Source of the DNA: Pleurotus ostreatus/Saccharomyces cerevisiae fusant
Taxonomy: Eukaryota; Opisthokonta
DNA length: 64,000 nt
NCBI GenBank assembly: GCA_024196135.1
Contig: JAMQCK010000054.1
Location: 52,811 to 116,810 of the forward strand
Reading direction: 5' to 3'
This document shows positions 10,313-21,678 of the stretch, one piece after another. The translations under genes and the position numbers were made by a program. Each line of letters starts with the position of its first letter. Within the stretch, counting starts at the first letter, position 1. The notes beneath the pieces were generated by a model, which did no database searches, was not told the DNA's origin, and worked only from the letters and a program-made list of their open reading frames with translations.

Positions 10313-10990
10313 TCATCTGCGATTAACTTCATCACCTCACTCTCGAACGCGTCGCTCGCAGAGATCACCTTGTCGGCATACGGCAGCATTGCGCATCTTA
10401 TAAAATTCCTTCTGGCGCTCTCTCGTCGCCGTCCGGTCGCAGTTCTGCGCGAACTCGACTTGCGTCTACTTTGCAATCGTGACTCTGGAATCGCTCCGGC
10501 ACTCACCTTCCACGACCATGTCTCGTCGCTTCTTTTCTTCTCTAACTTAGTCCGCCTCTCCATCGGGATCAATGCACCGCTGTTCTTGACCGAAGAGGAC
10601 GTGCGACAGATGTCCCTCGCGTGGCCCCGCATCCAGTGGCTCACCCTCAGCGGTACCAGGCAATCGCCTGCGAGCGGAAAACCGCCCAGATGCACCCTGC
10701 CCGCGCTCCTGTGGTTCGCCCACCATTGCGCCGAACTAGCCTGGCTCGAGATCGATCTCGACGCGCATGTGGTAGTAATTCCTAGTGGCCTACCATCAGA
10801 AGCCACCCAACACTCGCTGCGCACACTTCGAGTGAACCACTCGCCCATCGCGTCCAGCGCCGATGTTGCCCAGTTCCTTGCACGCCACTTTCCCGGGATT
10901 CGGAACATCGATGGAGGGGAGGAACGGGGGGATGTGTACCGATGGATCAATGTTCGAGAAGAACTTTGGAGGATTGCGAAAGAGGTTTAG
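10313..10990 (+). pseudogene. 3' fragment of an F-box/LRR gene, F-box half missing
   Basis: This open stretch of about 225 codons resembles the C-terminal half of the proteins at 11431-13082 and 17426-19082: shared features include a 'DVRQMSLAWPRIQWLTLSG'-type segment, a 'LPALLWFAHHC' segment and an 'NHSPIASSADVAQFLARHFP' segment close to the end. There is no F-box exon upstream; the homology begins about 100 bp after the inverted-duplication arm ends, following an unrelated stretch. It is in the same frame as FBL2 but separated from it by two stop codons (10184-10186 and 10190-10192). An ATG at 10202 could start a truncated protein; I think a dead remnant is more likely. Confidence 0.6.
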
Positions 10991-11430
10991 GTGCGGAAGG
11001 AAAGGCAGCTCGTGGTCGCGTCGACAATGGGCTCCGGCAATTGAAAGTCATCCGATCAGTTACATTCGTGATTCCTGTAGACTATTCAAAACCCTCACCG
11101 AACTCATCCAATGTCCGTGCAGGCCCGCCTGCTAGAGTCCCTTACCCAATGCGCTCAGCGCAGTACTCGAGAAACCGGTACTCATTCCAAACTGGACCCG
11201 AATTTGTGGCGTTGGCGACAACGAGCGCGTGGCAACTCGGTGTCTTCCCGAACGCCCATCTGAGGTCGCACAGTGCACGATCCTGACTGTCGCTGGATCC
11301 TATATCTCCATGTACGCCACCATCCCTTACTCTAGGCCTCACTCCTCCTCAACCGGAGAGGACTTGCCAGTGGCACTGCACGCCTATGATCCCTTTCAAC
11401 GCGCTCACGCTCGTCCTTTAGGAAGCCAGA
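10991..11430. other. Intergenic region upstream of FBL3
   Basis: No gene is supported in these 440 bases. They should contain the 3' flank of the remnant and the FBL3 promoter; no clear TATA element is seen. Confidence 0.5.
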
Positions 11431-13082
11431 ATGCACCGCGTGCTACAAACGCCCGAGCTCGTCAGTCTTATAATCGATCTGGTGCATTACACCGCTCTTC
11501 CTGCCGTTGCGAGGACGTGCTCCGAATTCTTTGACCCCGCTGCGCGCGCCATATGGAAAAAATGTCATACACTCGTAAATCTGGCGATGTGCTTACCGGA
11601 ATCCTGCTGGAAGTGCTCGAATTACCAGCATGGCGTATGGGGCTTCAACTCTAAGCTGGTGAATATGAATAATATCCCTCATCTTGCGAGTGCTAATTAG
11701 CCGACCTGCAGACTGTTGTGCGGGACCTGACTCCGCAAGACGTCGACAGAGTCATGCTCTACGCTTCATTCATCCGAGACCTCGAATTCCACCCATCGTT
11801 CGTGGGTGTGAGACCCGATGGCCTCGAGAGGATTGCTGCCGCAGTCGGACAAACAAGTCTTCTGCCTAATCTACGCCGTCTCAATTACAACGGTCCATCC
11901 GAATGGTCCGACGTACTCCATCTGCTCATGCCATCATCTCTTACGGACTTCACCTTCACCATATACACCCGGAGCTGGGACGACCCCAATGCAGAGGACA
12001 TCGAGCCAGAAGATGGCGAGCACGAGATATCAGCGATCTCCGCGCTGAGATCTGACGACGGGCGCTCTCTAGTGAAGCTTGACTTGACGTGGCCGAGACG
12101 CTTCCCGTCGTTGGGTCAGATACTGCAAGACTGGCGCAGCCTCAAGGAGCTGCGACTCTCCGGTGTAATTGATGCTGCCGCGCTGTGCGCGATCATCGAC
12201 CTACCCCAGATCGAGACCCTCATGTTCGTCAACTGCGATATGCCCGCCCCGGAGGCTATACAAGCCGAGTGCTTTATACGCCATTCACTCCGAACGCTAT
12301 GCATACACGGAGGGAGCGCGTCTTGGGCAGTCTGGTTCCTCGAAGCACTGGGGCGCGTCGAGTTAGACCAGCTGAAGCTGACCTTCCGGGACTTCCGACG
12401 GACGCCGTCGCTAAAGCATATATGCCAAGCGATCGAGAAGCACTGCTCGAAAGACCTGCAGATATTCACCATCGGCGAGTGCGAGCCTTCGGCAGCCAAC
12501 GGAGCGGACCAAAACGACGGGCTCCTCACATATTCCATCGACGATCTACTTCCCCTTCTCAAATTTCCGGCGCTCTGGCTCGTGTCCATTGAGCTACGTG
12601 GACGACTCGCACTCTGGGACAAAGACATCCTCACGATGGCGCAGGCGTGGCCTACGCTTGAGCAGCTTACCCTTCGCGGCGTTGCGGTCCCTCGTCCGAC
12701 GTGCACCCTTACCAGCCTCCTCATCCTCGCCCATTTCACGCCGGCAATATGCCGAGTGGTCATGAATGTGGACGCGACCACGATCGACGCCCTGAACGAT
12801 GCTCTGTCGCAGAGCCCGGGCGACGCCATGGCAGCGTTCTCCAACCGCTCACTTACCACATTCTGCGTGCTCGACTCGCCTATCGAATTGGATTTGGCGG
12901 TGGCATCGTTCTTGTCGAGGTTCTTCCCGTCTTTGAAGGAAATCTACTGCGAGGCAGCGGGGGACGCAGTAGCAGAGGTGGAGAATCGGCGACGAAGGAA
13001 GTGGGCCGAAGTTGCGAAAGCATTACCCTACTTCTTGGAGGCGAGAGCTACTGGGATGCACGGGCCTGTAGGGTTGAGATGA
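11431..13082 (+). CDS. F-box/LRR-like protein (FBL3)
   Basis: Two exons, 11431..11658 and 11712..13082, 532 aa. Exon 1 (76 codons) encodes the F-box-like part, from MHRVLQTPELVSLIIDLV through ARTCSEFFDPAARAIW to CLPESCWKCSNY. The 53-nt phase-0 intron has GCTAAT near its 3' end and a GCAG acceptor. Exon 2 starts TVVRDLTPQDVDRVMLYASF and contains a series of LRR-like stretches (LPNLRRL, LRSLKEL, WPTLEQL types), ending in a basic tail. Exon 1 has the same length as in FBL5 (54389-55991), so these two are close relatives despite lying 43 kb apart. It converges with the next gene, 81 bp between stop codons. Probable SCF adaptor (inferred). Confidence 0.78.
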
Positions 13083-13163
13083 CGCAGGACCAGCATTTAC
13101 TCGATGTCACGCGCGTGTAAGTATTTTGGCCGTTCAAACCTGAACCGTTTTATTTACTCGCTT

Positions 13164-14562
13164 TCAGCCCGCCGTGCAGTTTCTTCCTACCCAGACGCGC
13201 TCTATTGGACCCGCGGCCTGGCCGTTTGTACTCTTGAGTCGCTCATCGCGATGCTTTTGTAAAATCTCAATGGCCGTGGGCCCGATGGCTTCCCATCCTG
13301 ATTAAGCGGAGAGTGAGTGAGAAGCATATACGGGATAAAGACGTACTTTTGTCATTGACCGGATACTTCCTCCACGCCGTCGCCTTTTGAAAGGCAATTT
13401 GCTCCTCGCCATTCATATGCCAAAACTCCACCTCGAGTTCGGGATCGTGCGACTCCACGTATTTCATGAACCTGCTCAGGTCAGCGTCGTCAGCAACCGA
13501 CGGCGAAGACCTAGCATCTACGCACTGTTTGAGTTTTTCCACAAATCTCTCTCGGTATGGGCGTTGATACTCCCGAAGCCAGCGCAGGCAGGCCTCGTTG
13601 TACTGCTCAACCGAGGTTTTCAGCAGCGATGCAACCGCTCAAGCGATGAACGACGTACCTCCTTGCTTTGCCGAAGCAGCGTCTTACGCTTCTTAATCCA
13701 TTCCTCGCGTGCTTCATCGTCATCGACCACATTGGTGTACTCTTCTTCGAGGCGCCGAAGGTAAGGGGTATAGAAGTGCGGGTGATCTATGAGTGAGGCT
13801 CTGTTGTTAACCGACCGCATCCGAAATCTGGCTCTGCACGACGTACTTCTCCCTTTAGTTGACGGTACGATGTCCAAGACATCAGCTCTCTTCACTAGGG
13901 TCATTGGCGACTTGCGGATCCGGCGCTCGTCGTACCTCCACAAGCTTTGCACCGTATGAGCTCCTGTAAGTGGTGTGCTAGCGGGGACATACCTCGGCGA
14001 CGCGCACTTGAAGCACGCCGAGATGGGTGGCAGGATGAAGCTTGAATAATGGTTCGGGCTCGCCCGTTTGCAGAACTGGAGATATCACACACGTCAGACG
14101 ACGCTGAAGAATAGGACGCCCATTACAAACATGGCACTTTCCAAGGAGCGCCTCCACCACTTCCGGCTCGGCGCATTCGTCGGGGAATGGTACCGGCGGC
14201 AGGCCAACAAGCTCAAAGCTCCGCAGCCAGATGTACCGAGCCGAGCGCTTCATAAGCAAGCCTCGGAACCACTTGCTGGTCCGCGCGAGGGAGAGAAGAT
14301 CAGGCGGTGGAAGATTGCTCATTGTCTGGCGGGGGATTTGTATCAGTGGTATACTGACGGTGAATCCATCTCGCACCTCGTAAATTATATCAGGGGGCAT
14401 CTCAGTGAGGAAAGACTTGAGGAGACGGCGCTTCTTCAGTAGCCTCTGATCCTTTTTCTCCGGTTTGGGACAGGATATGGTGCGTCCAATGACAACGCCA
14501 GGAGTGGCCTCTTTGTCATCGGGCGCCCTTGCACGCTTGCGCTTGGAGCGGGTTTCCATTCG
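13164..14562 (-). CDS. F-box protein with Cys-pair motif
   Basis: Six exons, complement(13164..13297, 13347..13602, 13659..13798, 13847..14040, 14093..14325, 14377..14562), 380 aa. A basic N-terminus (METRSKRKRARAPDD) precedes the F-box: MPPDIIYE joined by splicing to TMSNLPPPDLLSLARTSK, then LLMKRSARYIWLRSF. Splicing then places KCHVC and ACFKC about 20 residues apart, a zinc-binding-like Cys pair common in this agaricomycete F-box family. The helical C-terminal half contains LRRLEEEY and EEWIKKRKTLL. The third intron (13799-13846) needs a CAG-AG double acceptor; it is 48 nt and would stay open if retained, so that junction is uncertain. A 39-nt in-frame intron near 13490 cannot be excluded. 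The last exon is the least certain. Confidence 0.7.
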
Positions 14563-15254
14563 AAAGGAGAGCGAGATTGGAGGCTCAAGAGAGAGAGCAG
14601 AGGCTACACGTGTATTCTGCGACGTGGAGCGAGGCGATGATGGAGGCAGGACGCAAGGAGCGAGCTCCCGAGCTAGACGCCGAACCTGAACGTGACTACA
14701 CGTGATGCATGGTTGACTTTCGGAGCTTGCCGAGTCCCGCCTCTGGCGCTTCGTGCCCGAAGTAAAGCACGTCGACACGCTGCGATAGGCCGAGTATTGG
14801 TCATATTCACATTAAACTGGATGTAAAGCCTCGTCAACCGCAGGTTTTGGGGTAGCTACACGACAGCGAGAGTATATACAGCAGGATAGCAAGACGAAAG
14901 CGAGATACGAACGAGCGACTAGTATAAGGATGTGCAAGAGTCCGAGAGCATGGCATAACAAGGTAGCTGATAGACTGAATAAGGTACTGTATGAAATCCG
15001 TCCATTGTCTTGAGATATGCTACGACAAGTGAGATGTAGAGTATCGTATCTTTTCTAGGTGTCCTGTAAGTCCAATGGCCTCAAGTAGAAGAGCGCCAGC
15101 TTGATTGAGTCCGACGTACATGTATAGCGTTCGTAAGGAGCGAGGGATGGAGTGGAGGATGTGGAAAGAGCCGCGAGTCAGCGCCCGAATCATGGGTAGA
15201 GGAGTCCGAGACGGGGAAGGGGGAGTACACGAGTCGACCAGGTGAAGGTTGACC
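14563..15254. other. Intergenic, no gene seen
   Basis: The first 220 bases can be read as open antisense sequence upstream of the F-box gene start but have no support. From 14790 to 15250 the composition becomes AT-richer, as expected for flanking DNA. It separates two minus-strand genes. Confidence 0.5.
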
Positions 15255-16633
15255 TCAAAGCGCCAACCCCGCCGCCCACCTCACAAGTGTTGCGTCGCCC
15301 ACGAAGCCCAAAAGCAGAATCGCCCCAACCTTCGGCGTCAGCAGGAAGTACTGCAAGCACTGCTTCGGCTCGTCAATATCGAGGGTCCTGAGCGGCAAGA
15401 GCAATCGCGCGAGCGCGGTGAAGGCAGCGACGTAGAAGATAGCTCCGTGTCCATTTAGGCGGGCGGCGGCGGAAAGAAGACCGATGAAGGCGACGGCGGT
15501 GGTGGCGCAGAACGGGACGGTGCAGCGACCCATGAAGAGCGCGAGAGAACGCACGCCGATGAGGATGTCGTCGGGCTTGTCCTGGGAGATGGTAAGTTGT
15601 CTAAAGAGATGAACTCCGAGCCGTCAGCGAGAGCATCGCCGAAGCGATACGTGTATCGACAGGAGTGCTCACCTGGTGTTGATACACCGTCTCGAACGTG
15701 AGCGTCCAAAAGCCGCATGCGAGGTAGACGATGGCAAGCATCTTCCACGGGACGTCGTTTGGGTAGACATCCGTCCATCCCATGAGGCGCCGATGTTGAA
15801 CATGAAAGCCTACAAAGGCGAGTCAGCCTAAGGTAAGGCGCATATGAAGCAGCGGGAAAAAAGGATGAACGAAAATGATGATCAATTAGAACAGTCGCGG
15901 CACTCACCAAAGGGACAGGCGCGAAGTCCATCCACCGTTTGCACGTCGGATAGATCACAAAGACAGGCCAGACAAACATGGAGATGAACAACCTGCAAGT
16001 CTACGTCAGTACAGCTCTGTTGTCCTAGCGCATCGCGACTCACGTTGTCCTATTCAGAAACGTCCAACCTAATCCCACCCCGACGACGCACTGTAGCGCG
16101 AACCACAACCAAGCGCGTTCTCTCGAGATAGCGCCGCGCGGCAGAGCCCTGTTCTTCGTCCGTGCGACGCGTGCGTCGATGTCGTGGTCGAGGATATCGT
16201 CGATAGTCATGATGACGGACTTGATTCCGCTGCAGAGGGCTAGGTAGAGCGCGAGTCGAGTGAGGAGGGTGGTGAGGGGCATGTCGTGGTGCGCATGATA
16301 GGCCATAGTCATGGAGAAGGCTATACAGAAAGTGTTAACACGAGCTGAGAGAAGCAAGGGTGTACAAGACGCACCGAGGGGGAACCAGCAGACCCAGCAG
16401 CCCATGCCATTGCTCAGGCGCCCGAGCTCCCAGCAGGCGCGGAGCTCAGTCTTTGTCGGTATCGCAAATAGGGAAGGTAAAGAGTGCGGCGTGGATGCTG
16501 TCGGTGGCGCAGTGGTGGAGGGATCTGCGTTGAGGGGAAGTAGCGTATCACCATTGCCGTAGTAGCTCTTGTCGGAGGCACTCGTTGATGGCCCGGAGGA
16601 GAACTTGAAGGCTGCGTCGGCGTGGGAGGGCAT
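15255..16633 (-). CDS. UbiA-family prenyltransferase with an apparent single-base frameshift
   Basis: Five exons, complement(15255..15581, 15673..15809, 15908..15992, 16044..16320, 16375..16633). UbiA enzymes are polytopic membrane proteins that transfer a prenyl chain to an aromatic acceptor. Both Asp-rich Mg-diphosphate motifs are present: DDILDHDID in exon 2 (the usual first N is D) and YQHQDKPDD across the exon 4/5 junction. Other family features are KNRALPRGAIS and YPTCKRWMDF. In exon 4 the sequence reads FMFNIGAS in the frame of exon 3, then MGWTDVYPNDV in another frame. One extra base near 15784-15785 would give the family-like GA-aromatic-MGW, so the exon is one base short (137 nt). 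Either the gene is broken or the sequence has an error. The start at 16633 is the first usable ATG; an upstream exon is possible. Confidence 0.72.
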
Positions 16634-17425
16634 AAAGGGAGGATCGTTGTCCAAGGAGTGGACCTAGGAAGGATGCATGTCAGCTCGCCAGTACAGAGGG
16701 GATCGAGAGGGCAACGGACAGTTCACGCAACCAGCGTGCAGGATGCAGGAAGTAGAGAACCCGACGCCCTCCCTTTATCCACCCGCGCCACCCACGGAGG
16801 CAAAAACTGCTGCGAATCCGGCGCCCATCCTCGGAGCAACGACTGCGCCGTTTTGTCGAGTTGGCCCTCCGGTCGGATGCAGGGATGCACGAGCCGCGCC
16901 CGCATCAGCGTACTAGCTCACGGTACATGCATGTAGTTCCCTCGGAGACCCTGTTCGACTCCAGGAGCGTGTGCTTGAGGAAGTGTCGTGCGATTCGGGG
17001 GTCTACGCATGAAAGCAGAGATGAGAGGGGAATGCAACATGACTGCAATGAACAAGGCCGAATTGATTCGACGCCACAAACGGGACTATATCTTTTCCTC
17101 CGCTCCGTCGGCGCCAGAACTCGTCTTTACACACACGATGGATCCGAGGCTCCAACTTTTGAGTCTATGTCTAACGACTTTTATGTTGCATCAGTACTCT
17201 TTCCAGCCTCCTTCGCAAATGAAGCATCAGTAATCGCTCCGTTCGCTGGCCCGGACCGAGGGAAGTTCCTACCCGCCCACTTCAGATTTGACTGCTGGCC
17301 TGAGCATCCTCACCCATGGTCGCTAGCACCATCTCATGGTGGCTGTCTTTCCTAAGCAAGTTCTTCAGCATCTCGGTGGCGACGTGAACACCGCACGCAC
17401 ACTACCTGCTCTCTCCTTAATATAC
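16634..17425. other. Intergenic, upstream of the UbiA gene
   Basis: Nearly 800 bases without a supported gene. It contains the UbiA promoter and the 3' flank of FBL4. A CCTAG acceptor-like site at about 16663-16667 (minus strand) lies just upstream of the UbiA start, which leaves room for a missed 5' exon. Confidence 0.45.
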
Positions 17426-19082
17426 CTAAGACCAGCGAATCATAGTTCCCAGCCGCTGCGGGACGTAGCCTGGCAGCTGCCAATGCACGTCGTCCCACTT
17501 GTTGATGTAGCGGCTGGACGTTGCCTGGTCCGGCACCTCAATCGACGCCAGATTCGGGAATAATGTCGACAAAAATGCAGCAACGTCGGCGGGCGACTCG
17601 ATGGGGGAGTGATGGACTTGCAGCTGCCACAGCGATGACTGCACGGGTACGACAGAGGGGTCCAGCGCACGGACAACTGTCGCATCAAATTCCATCCCCA
17701 GAAGGCGCAGCAACGGGCAATGGCGGGCGAACGACAAGAGGGCATTGATAGTACAGACGGGCGGCGATGCGGAAGAGGGCCGTCGCACTGTGTATACCTC
17801 TAGCACTTCGAGCCGCGGCCATGCCCGCGCAAGCGAATTCACGTCGTCATCGTCGAGTGTGATCTCGATATTGCTGGTAACAGGAAGGATGAACCGGGCG
17901 AGATTACTGAACGGGAGCAGGGGCCGAAGCAAGGGGAGACTGACGCTTTGCTCCGCCGGAAGATCGCTGCTATCGCCGAGTATACGTCTCGTCATCGTCA
18001 CGTCCAACGCGAGTTTGAAGACGAGCTCCCGTAGAATCGCAGGTTCCAGACGCTTCCCCAGCAGCTGAAAAAAGGCCTGCAATGCGGGGAACTTCCCGAC
18101 ATCCTCGATATACAGCTTCGCGATGTCTAGCACGGTAAGGGCTGCGAGTAGTTGTGCTGCTTCGGCGAGGCTGCTCAATCGAAGCGAAATATGGGTGAGT
18201 ATCGGACTAGCGACGGGTAGGACGTCTAGATCATCGAGAGACAACCACTTGGTAGCCTCGTCTACCATGAACCATTCCGTTCCGTCCAGTACGACCGAGT
18301 GAAGGCGCGGGAGTCGAAAGACCGAGGACAGGACCATCTCGTTGATCGAGGCCTCGATGCACAGATCCTCCAAGCTATCCCATCCGTCAAGCAACTCGTC
18401 CATGGGCCACGGATGGTTGGTATGTATTCTGAGATGGAGGGACGTGATCCGCGGAGAGTCGCGCGCCTTCAGAGCGAAGAGGGCCGAGAGCTCCGTTGCG
18501 CCGTAGACAGGTTTCCCCGCCCTCTGACTTTCCCATCGTTCATCAAAAGCATAAATAATCAGACTGAGCTTGGTAAGAGTAGGAGCGAGGAGGAAAGTCA
18601 GACAGGGCGCGAAATTTGTCGGCCCGTGGTAGCGCAGCTTGCGTAGGTTCGGGAAGAGCTCCTGACCGCTGGCGGCGGCTAAAGAGACGATCTGTTGCAT
18701 ACAGCTTTCGGACGCGCGATGGTACTTGAAATCGACGTCGAGCTTCCGTATGAAAGCCGTGTAAAAGTAGATGCGACTGATATCTTGAGGGGTGAGGTCA
18801 CCTCGCGCACCCTTATAGAAGTTGAAGTCAGCGTGTTGATGCCAGTCCGATTGCAAAAGGACTACATACCACGACACGCTTTCGGTTTACTCTTGAGATG
18901 GTCTTCTTGGGGTCGGGTAGTAGGTCCAGAATTTCGCGGATGTCAAAGCAGTACGACCAGAGCATGCTGAGTGCCTCTTCAGAGAATTCCTTGCACGCTA
19001 TTGCCAGAGCTATCAAATCATATCTTGTCAGATCCTTGAAGATGGCATGGCGAAGCTCCGGGGTCCTCAGGACGGCGTGCAT
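17426..19082 (-). CDS. F-box/LRR-like protein (FBL4)
   Basis: Two exons, complement(17426..18811, 18870..19082), 532 aa. Exon 1 (71 codons) starts MHAVLRTPELRHAIFKDL and carries the F-box-like part (LIALAIACKEFSEEALSMLW); an ATG eight codons upstream (19106) is an alternative start. The phase-0 intron is 58 nt, with donor GTATGT and a GCTGAC branch. Exon 2 begins GARGDLTPQDISRIYFYTAF, closely matching FBL3's DLTPQDVDRVMLYASF. LRR-like repeats follow, and the end is diagnostic of the group: a WPRLEVLEVY stretch, then HHSPIESPADVAAFLSTLFP. Probable SCF adaptor (inferred). Confidence 0.78.
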
Positions 19083-19748
19083 GAGGCTGGCTGAAAGAGG
19101 AGTCAATCAAGGCCTAGCAAGAGGATGCAGGAAGCGAGCGGGCTCACATATCCGAGTAGCCTACAGAGAATCTTACGCCCCACGGGAGGGTGTCAGTCTA
19201 CGTGAAAGTCGCAAGGCAATGAAGGGACGGATGAGAGGCTCGCGCGTGCCCACCGCCGTCAGGGATCCGGGCCGAATCTCCGAGAAGATGACATCAACGC
19301 CATCTTCAACGGTCGCCTTGACCGCTAACATGTCACCAATGAAGTTGCCAAACGGACGCCACGAACCCCTCCCTGAAGCAGCATAGAGTCCAGCACATCA
19401 ACAGAAGTCCATCGTAGATCCAGTGGTAAAGATACATGAAGAGCCTATGGTAGTGACGATGCAATGGTATCGATGAGCAAGGAGAGTAGGGTCATGGGTC
19501 GTAAACAGGAAGTCATGGACAGGTGATGGGAGGAAAGTCATGGACAGAAGAGACGAGAAAGTCATGCACAGAACGTTCGTTAAGTATCAAGCATCGACAG
19601 GAAAAGAGATTAGAGGTAACAACGGGAAGAGGAGAGATGAGAGAGTCAGAGCAAGGAAAAGCATGAACAGATATACAGCATTGTGTTGTGGACGATGAGA
19701 CGCGAATATAGGCGTCGAGGGGCGACCATGGGCGCAGACACGGCATGA
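19083..19748. other. Intergenic with short direct repeats
   Basis: No gene is supported. Three copies of 'gaaagtcatggacag'-like sequence occur at about 19507-19571. The region lies between the start of FBL4 and the 3' end of the next minus-strand gene. Confidence 0.5.
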
Positions 19749-20855
19749 TCATGGGCGACGAGGCGCGACGTCCTGCCAGCGCAAGTTGGCGACTGTCATC
19801 TCCGAGCGCACGCTCGGCCAAGGGGTCCCGTCGTCGCGATCTTCCTCAATTGTCACCTCCAACATGAACGTCCGCGGCGTCGACCCGCGCAGCCATCTCG
19901 TCGGGATGCGAATCGTGACCAGCCGCGCATAGCCCTCCAGCGGGATATGGCACCCCGCAACCTTGATGTAGTTCTGCGGTCGCTGCCAGGTGGGGTTCAC
20001 GCCAATGTTGTCCTCGATGAGCGTGTGGAAGCGCGGGTCGACGGAGTGCTGGAGCAGGGCTGTGTCGCTCCGCCAGCGGAGCGCGTGCTCGGGGACCGAG
20101 GACCATGGTGAGGGAGGGGACGAGCAGCCCGGGCGGGGTGTAGGTGCGGTGCTGCAGAGGATCTCGATGGGTGCGGATGGGGGAGCCGAGAGCAGCCCGG
20201 GCAGGTTCATCGGCACGAGCTGGAGGAGGACATGGCAATCGACGAAGCTGCGGTTCCATTCGATCAGTAAAGGGTCCGAAATGCGATAAGATAGGGCCAC
20301 GCACTCGCTCTTGTCCCACTCCTCAAAGTGCCGCGTCCCGAGGAAGTGCAGGCGCGGCTCGAGCACCGGGTCGGTGCCGTGAGATGTGGATGAGATTGGG
20401 GGCGTGAAGACGGTGTTGACGTCTTCGTCGCTGCTGGACTCGTCCTCGATGTCGGGCAGGTCCTCCAGCGCGGGGGTGCATGGCGAACTAGGGGAGGTGA
20501 ACTCCGCGGCGCGGAAGAGCTTCGTGGGCGACGTGTCGAACGCTGGCGTCTCGGGCCGCGCTGGCAGCCGGTCGTCCCACTCGAAGTCGTTGTCATCGTC
20601 GTCGGCGTCGCCGTGCTCGGCCTCCCAGGCCTCGAACACGGAGGGGAGCTTCTGGTCGGGCCTGCCGCGGATTGTGGCCGTCGAAAAGGAGCGCGTGCGC
20701 CGGAAGGGAGACCGGGAGGGGGACTTCGCGACAGGTGCATCTTCGTTGACGAGCACGAGGTCGATCTCGTGCGGGTCTTGTGAGGACTCGTGCGCGGTGA
20801 ACGCCCACTGGTCGTTCGTATTGTTAGTGGCGGGGAACGGAACACAGGGACGCAT
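19749..20855 (-). CDS. Acidic protein of unknown function, single exon
   Basis: One open frame of 368 aa. I chose ATG 20855 (MRPCVPFPATNNTNDQWAF) because upstream codons in the same frame look like non-coding sequence. Visible features are a Ser/Arg-rich segment (SPSRSPFRRTRSFSTATIRG), an acidic stretch rich in Asp at about residues 88-100, a Ser/Asp/Glu stretch (EDESSSDEDV), and a more ordered C-terminal half with regularly spaced hydrophobic residues ending LRWQDVAPRRP. There is no signal peptide and no membrane segment. The serine-flanked basic motif could be a phosphorylation region. I do not recognise the family. It is probably a real gene because GC3 bias and the frame are maintained over 1.1 kb. 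Confidence 0.6.
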   Translation of the reverse strand: MRPCVPFPATNNTNDQWAFTAHESSQDPHEIDLVLVNEDAPVAKSPSRSPFRRTRSFSTATIRGRPDQKLPSVFEAWEAEHGDADDDDNDFEWDDRLPARPETPAFDTSPTKLFRAAEFTSPSSPCTPALEDLPDIEDESSSDEDVNTVFTPPISSTSHGTDPVLEPRLHFLGTRHFEEWDKSECVALSYRISDPLLIEWNRSFVDCHVLLQLVPMNLPGLLSAPPSAPIEILCSTAPTPRPGCSSPPSPWSSVPEHALRWRSDTALLQHSVDPRFHTLIEDNIGVNPTWQRPQNYIKVAGCHIPLEGYARLVTIRIPTRWLRGSTPRTFMLEVTIEEDRDDGTPWPSVRSEMTVANLRWQDVAPRRP

Positions 20856-21606
20856 GTCGTAGTCGTGAGGTTTGGGATTAGACAAGAGCTGATTATGTTC
20901 GAGTTCCGATGTGCGCTGGAGTGAGTGGCGCGGGGCTAGGACGCGTCGGAGGCGATTATGAGGTGCAGCGCGGGCTGATGATAGTATAAGACAAGGTGGT
21001 CGTAGAGAAAAACGCGTCGCGACCTTTTTGATGGCGCTGTCACGGGTCCGCGGGCCTCGTTTATGAGGCGGCATTGTTCTGTCCATTGTGACACTGACAC
21101 CTGTGGCCCGAGCGCACACGTGTTGATCAGGTCGTCTTCGTGTTGAGTCCATGTCGCGGCTCCGGATGCTGGATCCTTTGCGCTGTCAGGAGCAAGCAAT
21201 TGTTGTCCGGGGAACGACAAGAACAAGGACGATCGAGTGGTGCAAGAGGAGAGAAACAAAGACTACCCGATGGGAACAACTCCACGCGAACATCGACAAA
21301 CACGACATAACAACGCGCTGTCAAGTTCAACATGTCACCTGACGCGCACCAGCGGTGCTGGCCTTCGAAATCAACGCCGTCTCATGCACGCACTTGTCTA
21401 TGGTCACCGCCTTGCCTACGCCATGTATAGCAAAACTCACCAAATCGGTTGGCAGTAGAAAGTTGACAACTGAGAAGGCCGAAGTACTACTGATATATCA
21501 GCCGACTTGGGCTTGCGCGATCAAAGATGAATGTAGATCGTTGCTCCTCAAAGGCACAGTGCGTGGGGCCTTCCCCTCATCAGAAGGGAGGGGAGAGCAA
21601 AAAGAA
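20856..21606. other. Intergenic, no gene seen
   Basis: Flank between a minus-strand gene start and a tRNA. Open frames are short and change strand. It probably holds the promoter of the acidic-protein gene. Confidence 0.5.
21599..21603 (-). terminator. Pol III terminator of tRNA-Glu
   Basis: Five As on the plus strand, that is TTTTT on the sense strand, immediately 3' of the tRNA-Glu gene. Confidence 0.6.
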
Positions 21607-21678
21607 TTCGGATACGGGGAATCGAACCCCGAGCTGCCGCGTGAGAGGCGGCAATGTTAGCCGTTACACCATATCCGA
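21607..21678 (-). tRNA. tRNA-Glu (anticodon CTC), no intron
   Basis: On the minus strand a complete cloverleaf forms: acceptor TCGGATA pairs with TATCCGA and is followed by discriminator A; the D arm contains TGTAACGGCTA; the anticodon stem GCCGC/GCGGC encloses loop CTCTCAC, anticodon CTC; T arm CGGGG-TTCGATT-CCCCG. The 72-nt length leaves no room for an intron. Confidence 0.93.

Noticed and set aside
10202..10990. An independent 262-residue protein starting at ATG 10202
   Set aside because: The first 37 codons have no similarity to the family and the F-box exon is missing; a truncated remnant explains it better.
13450..13495. An extra 39-nt intron in the Cys-pair F-box gene
   Set aside because: Donor and acceptor exist and frame is kept either way, but 39 nt is shorter than every other intron in the window, so I kept the sequence as exon.
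5602..16633. A secondary-metabolite cluster made of the FAD monooxygenase and the UbiA prenyltransferase
   Set aside because: The two genes are about 7 kb apart with several F-box genes between them, there is no backbone synthase, and the UbiA gene appears frameshifted.
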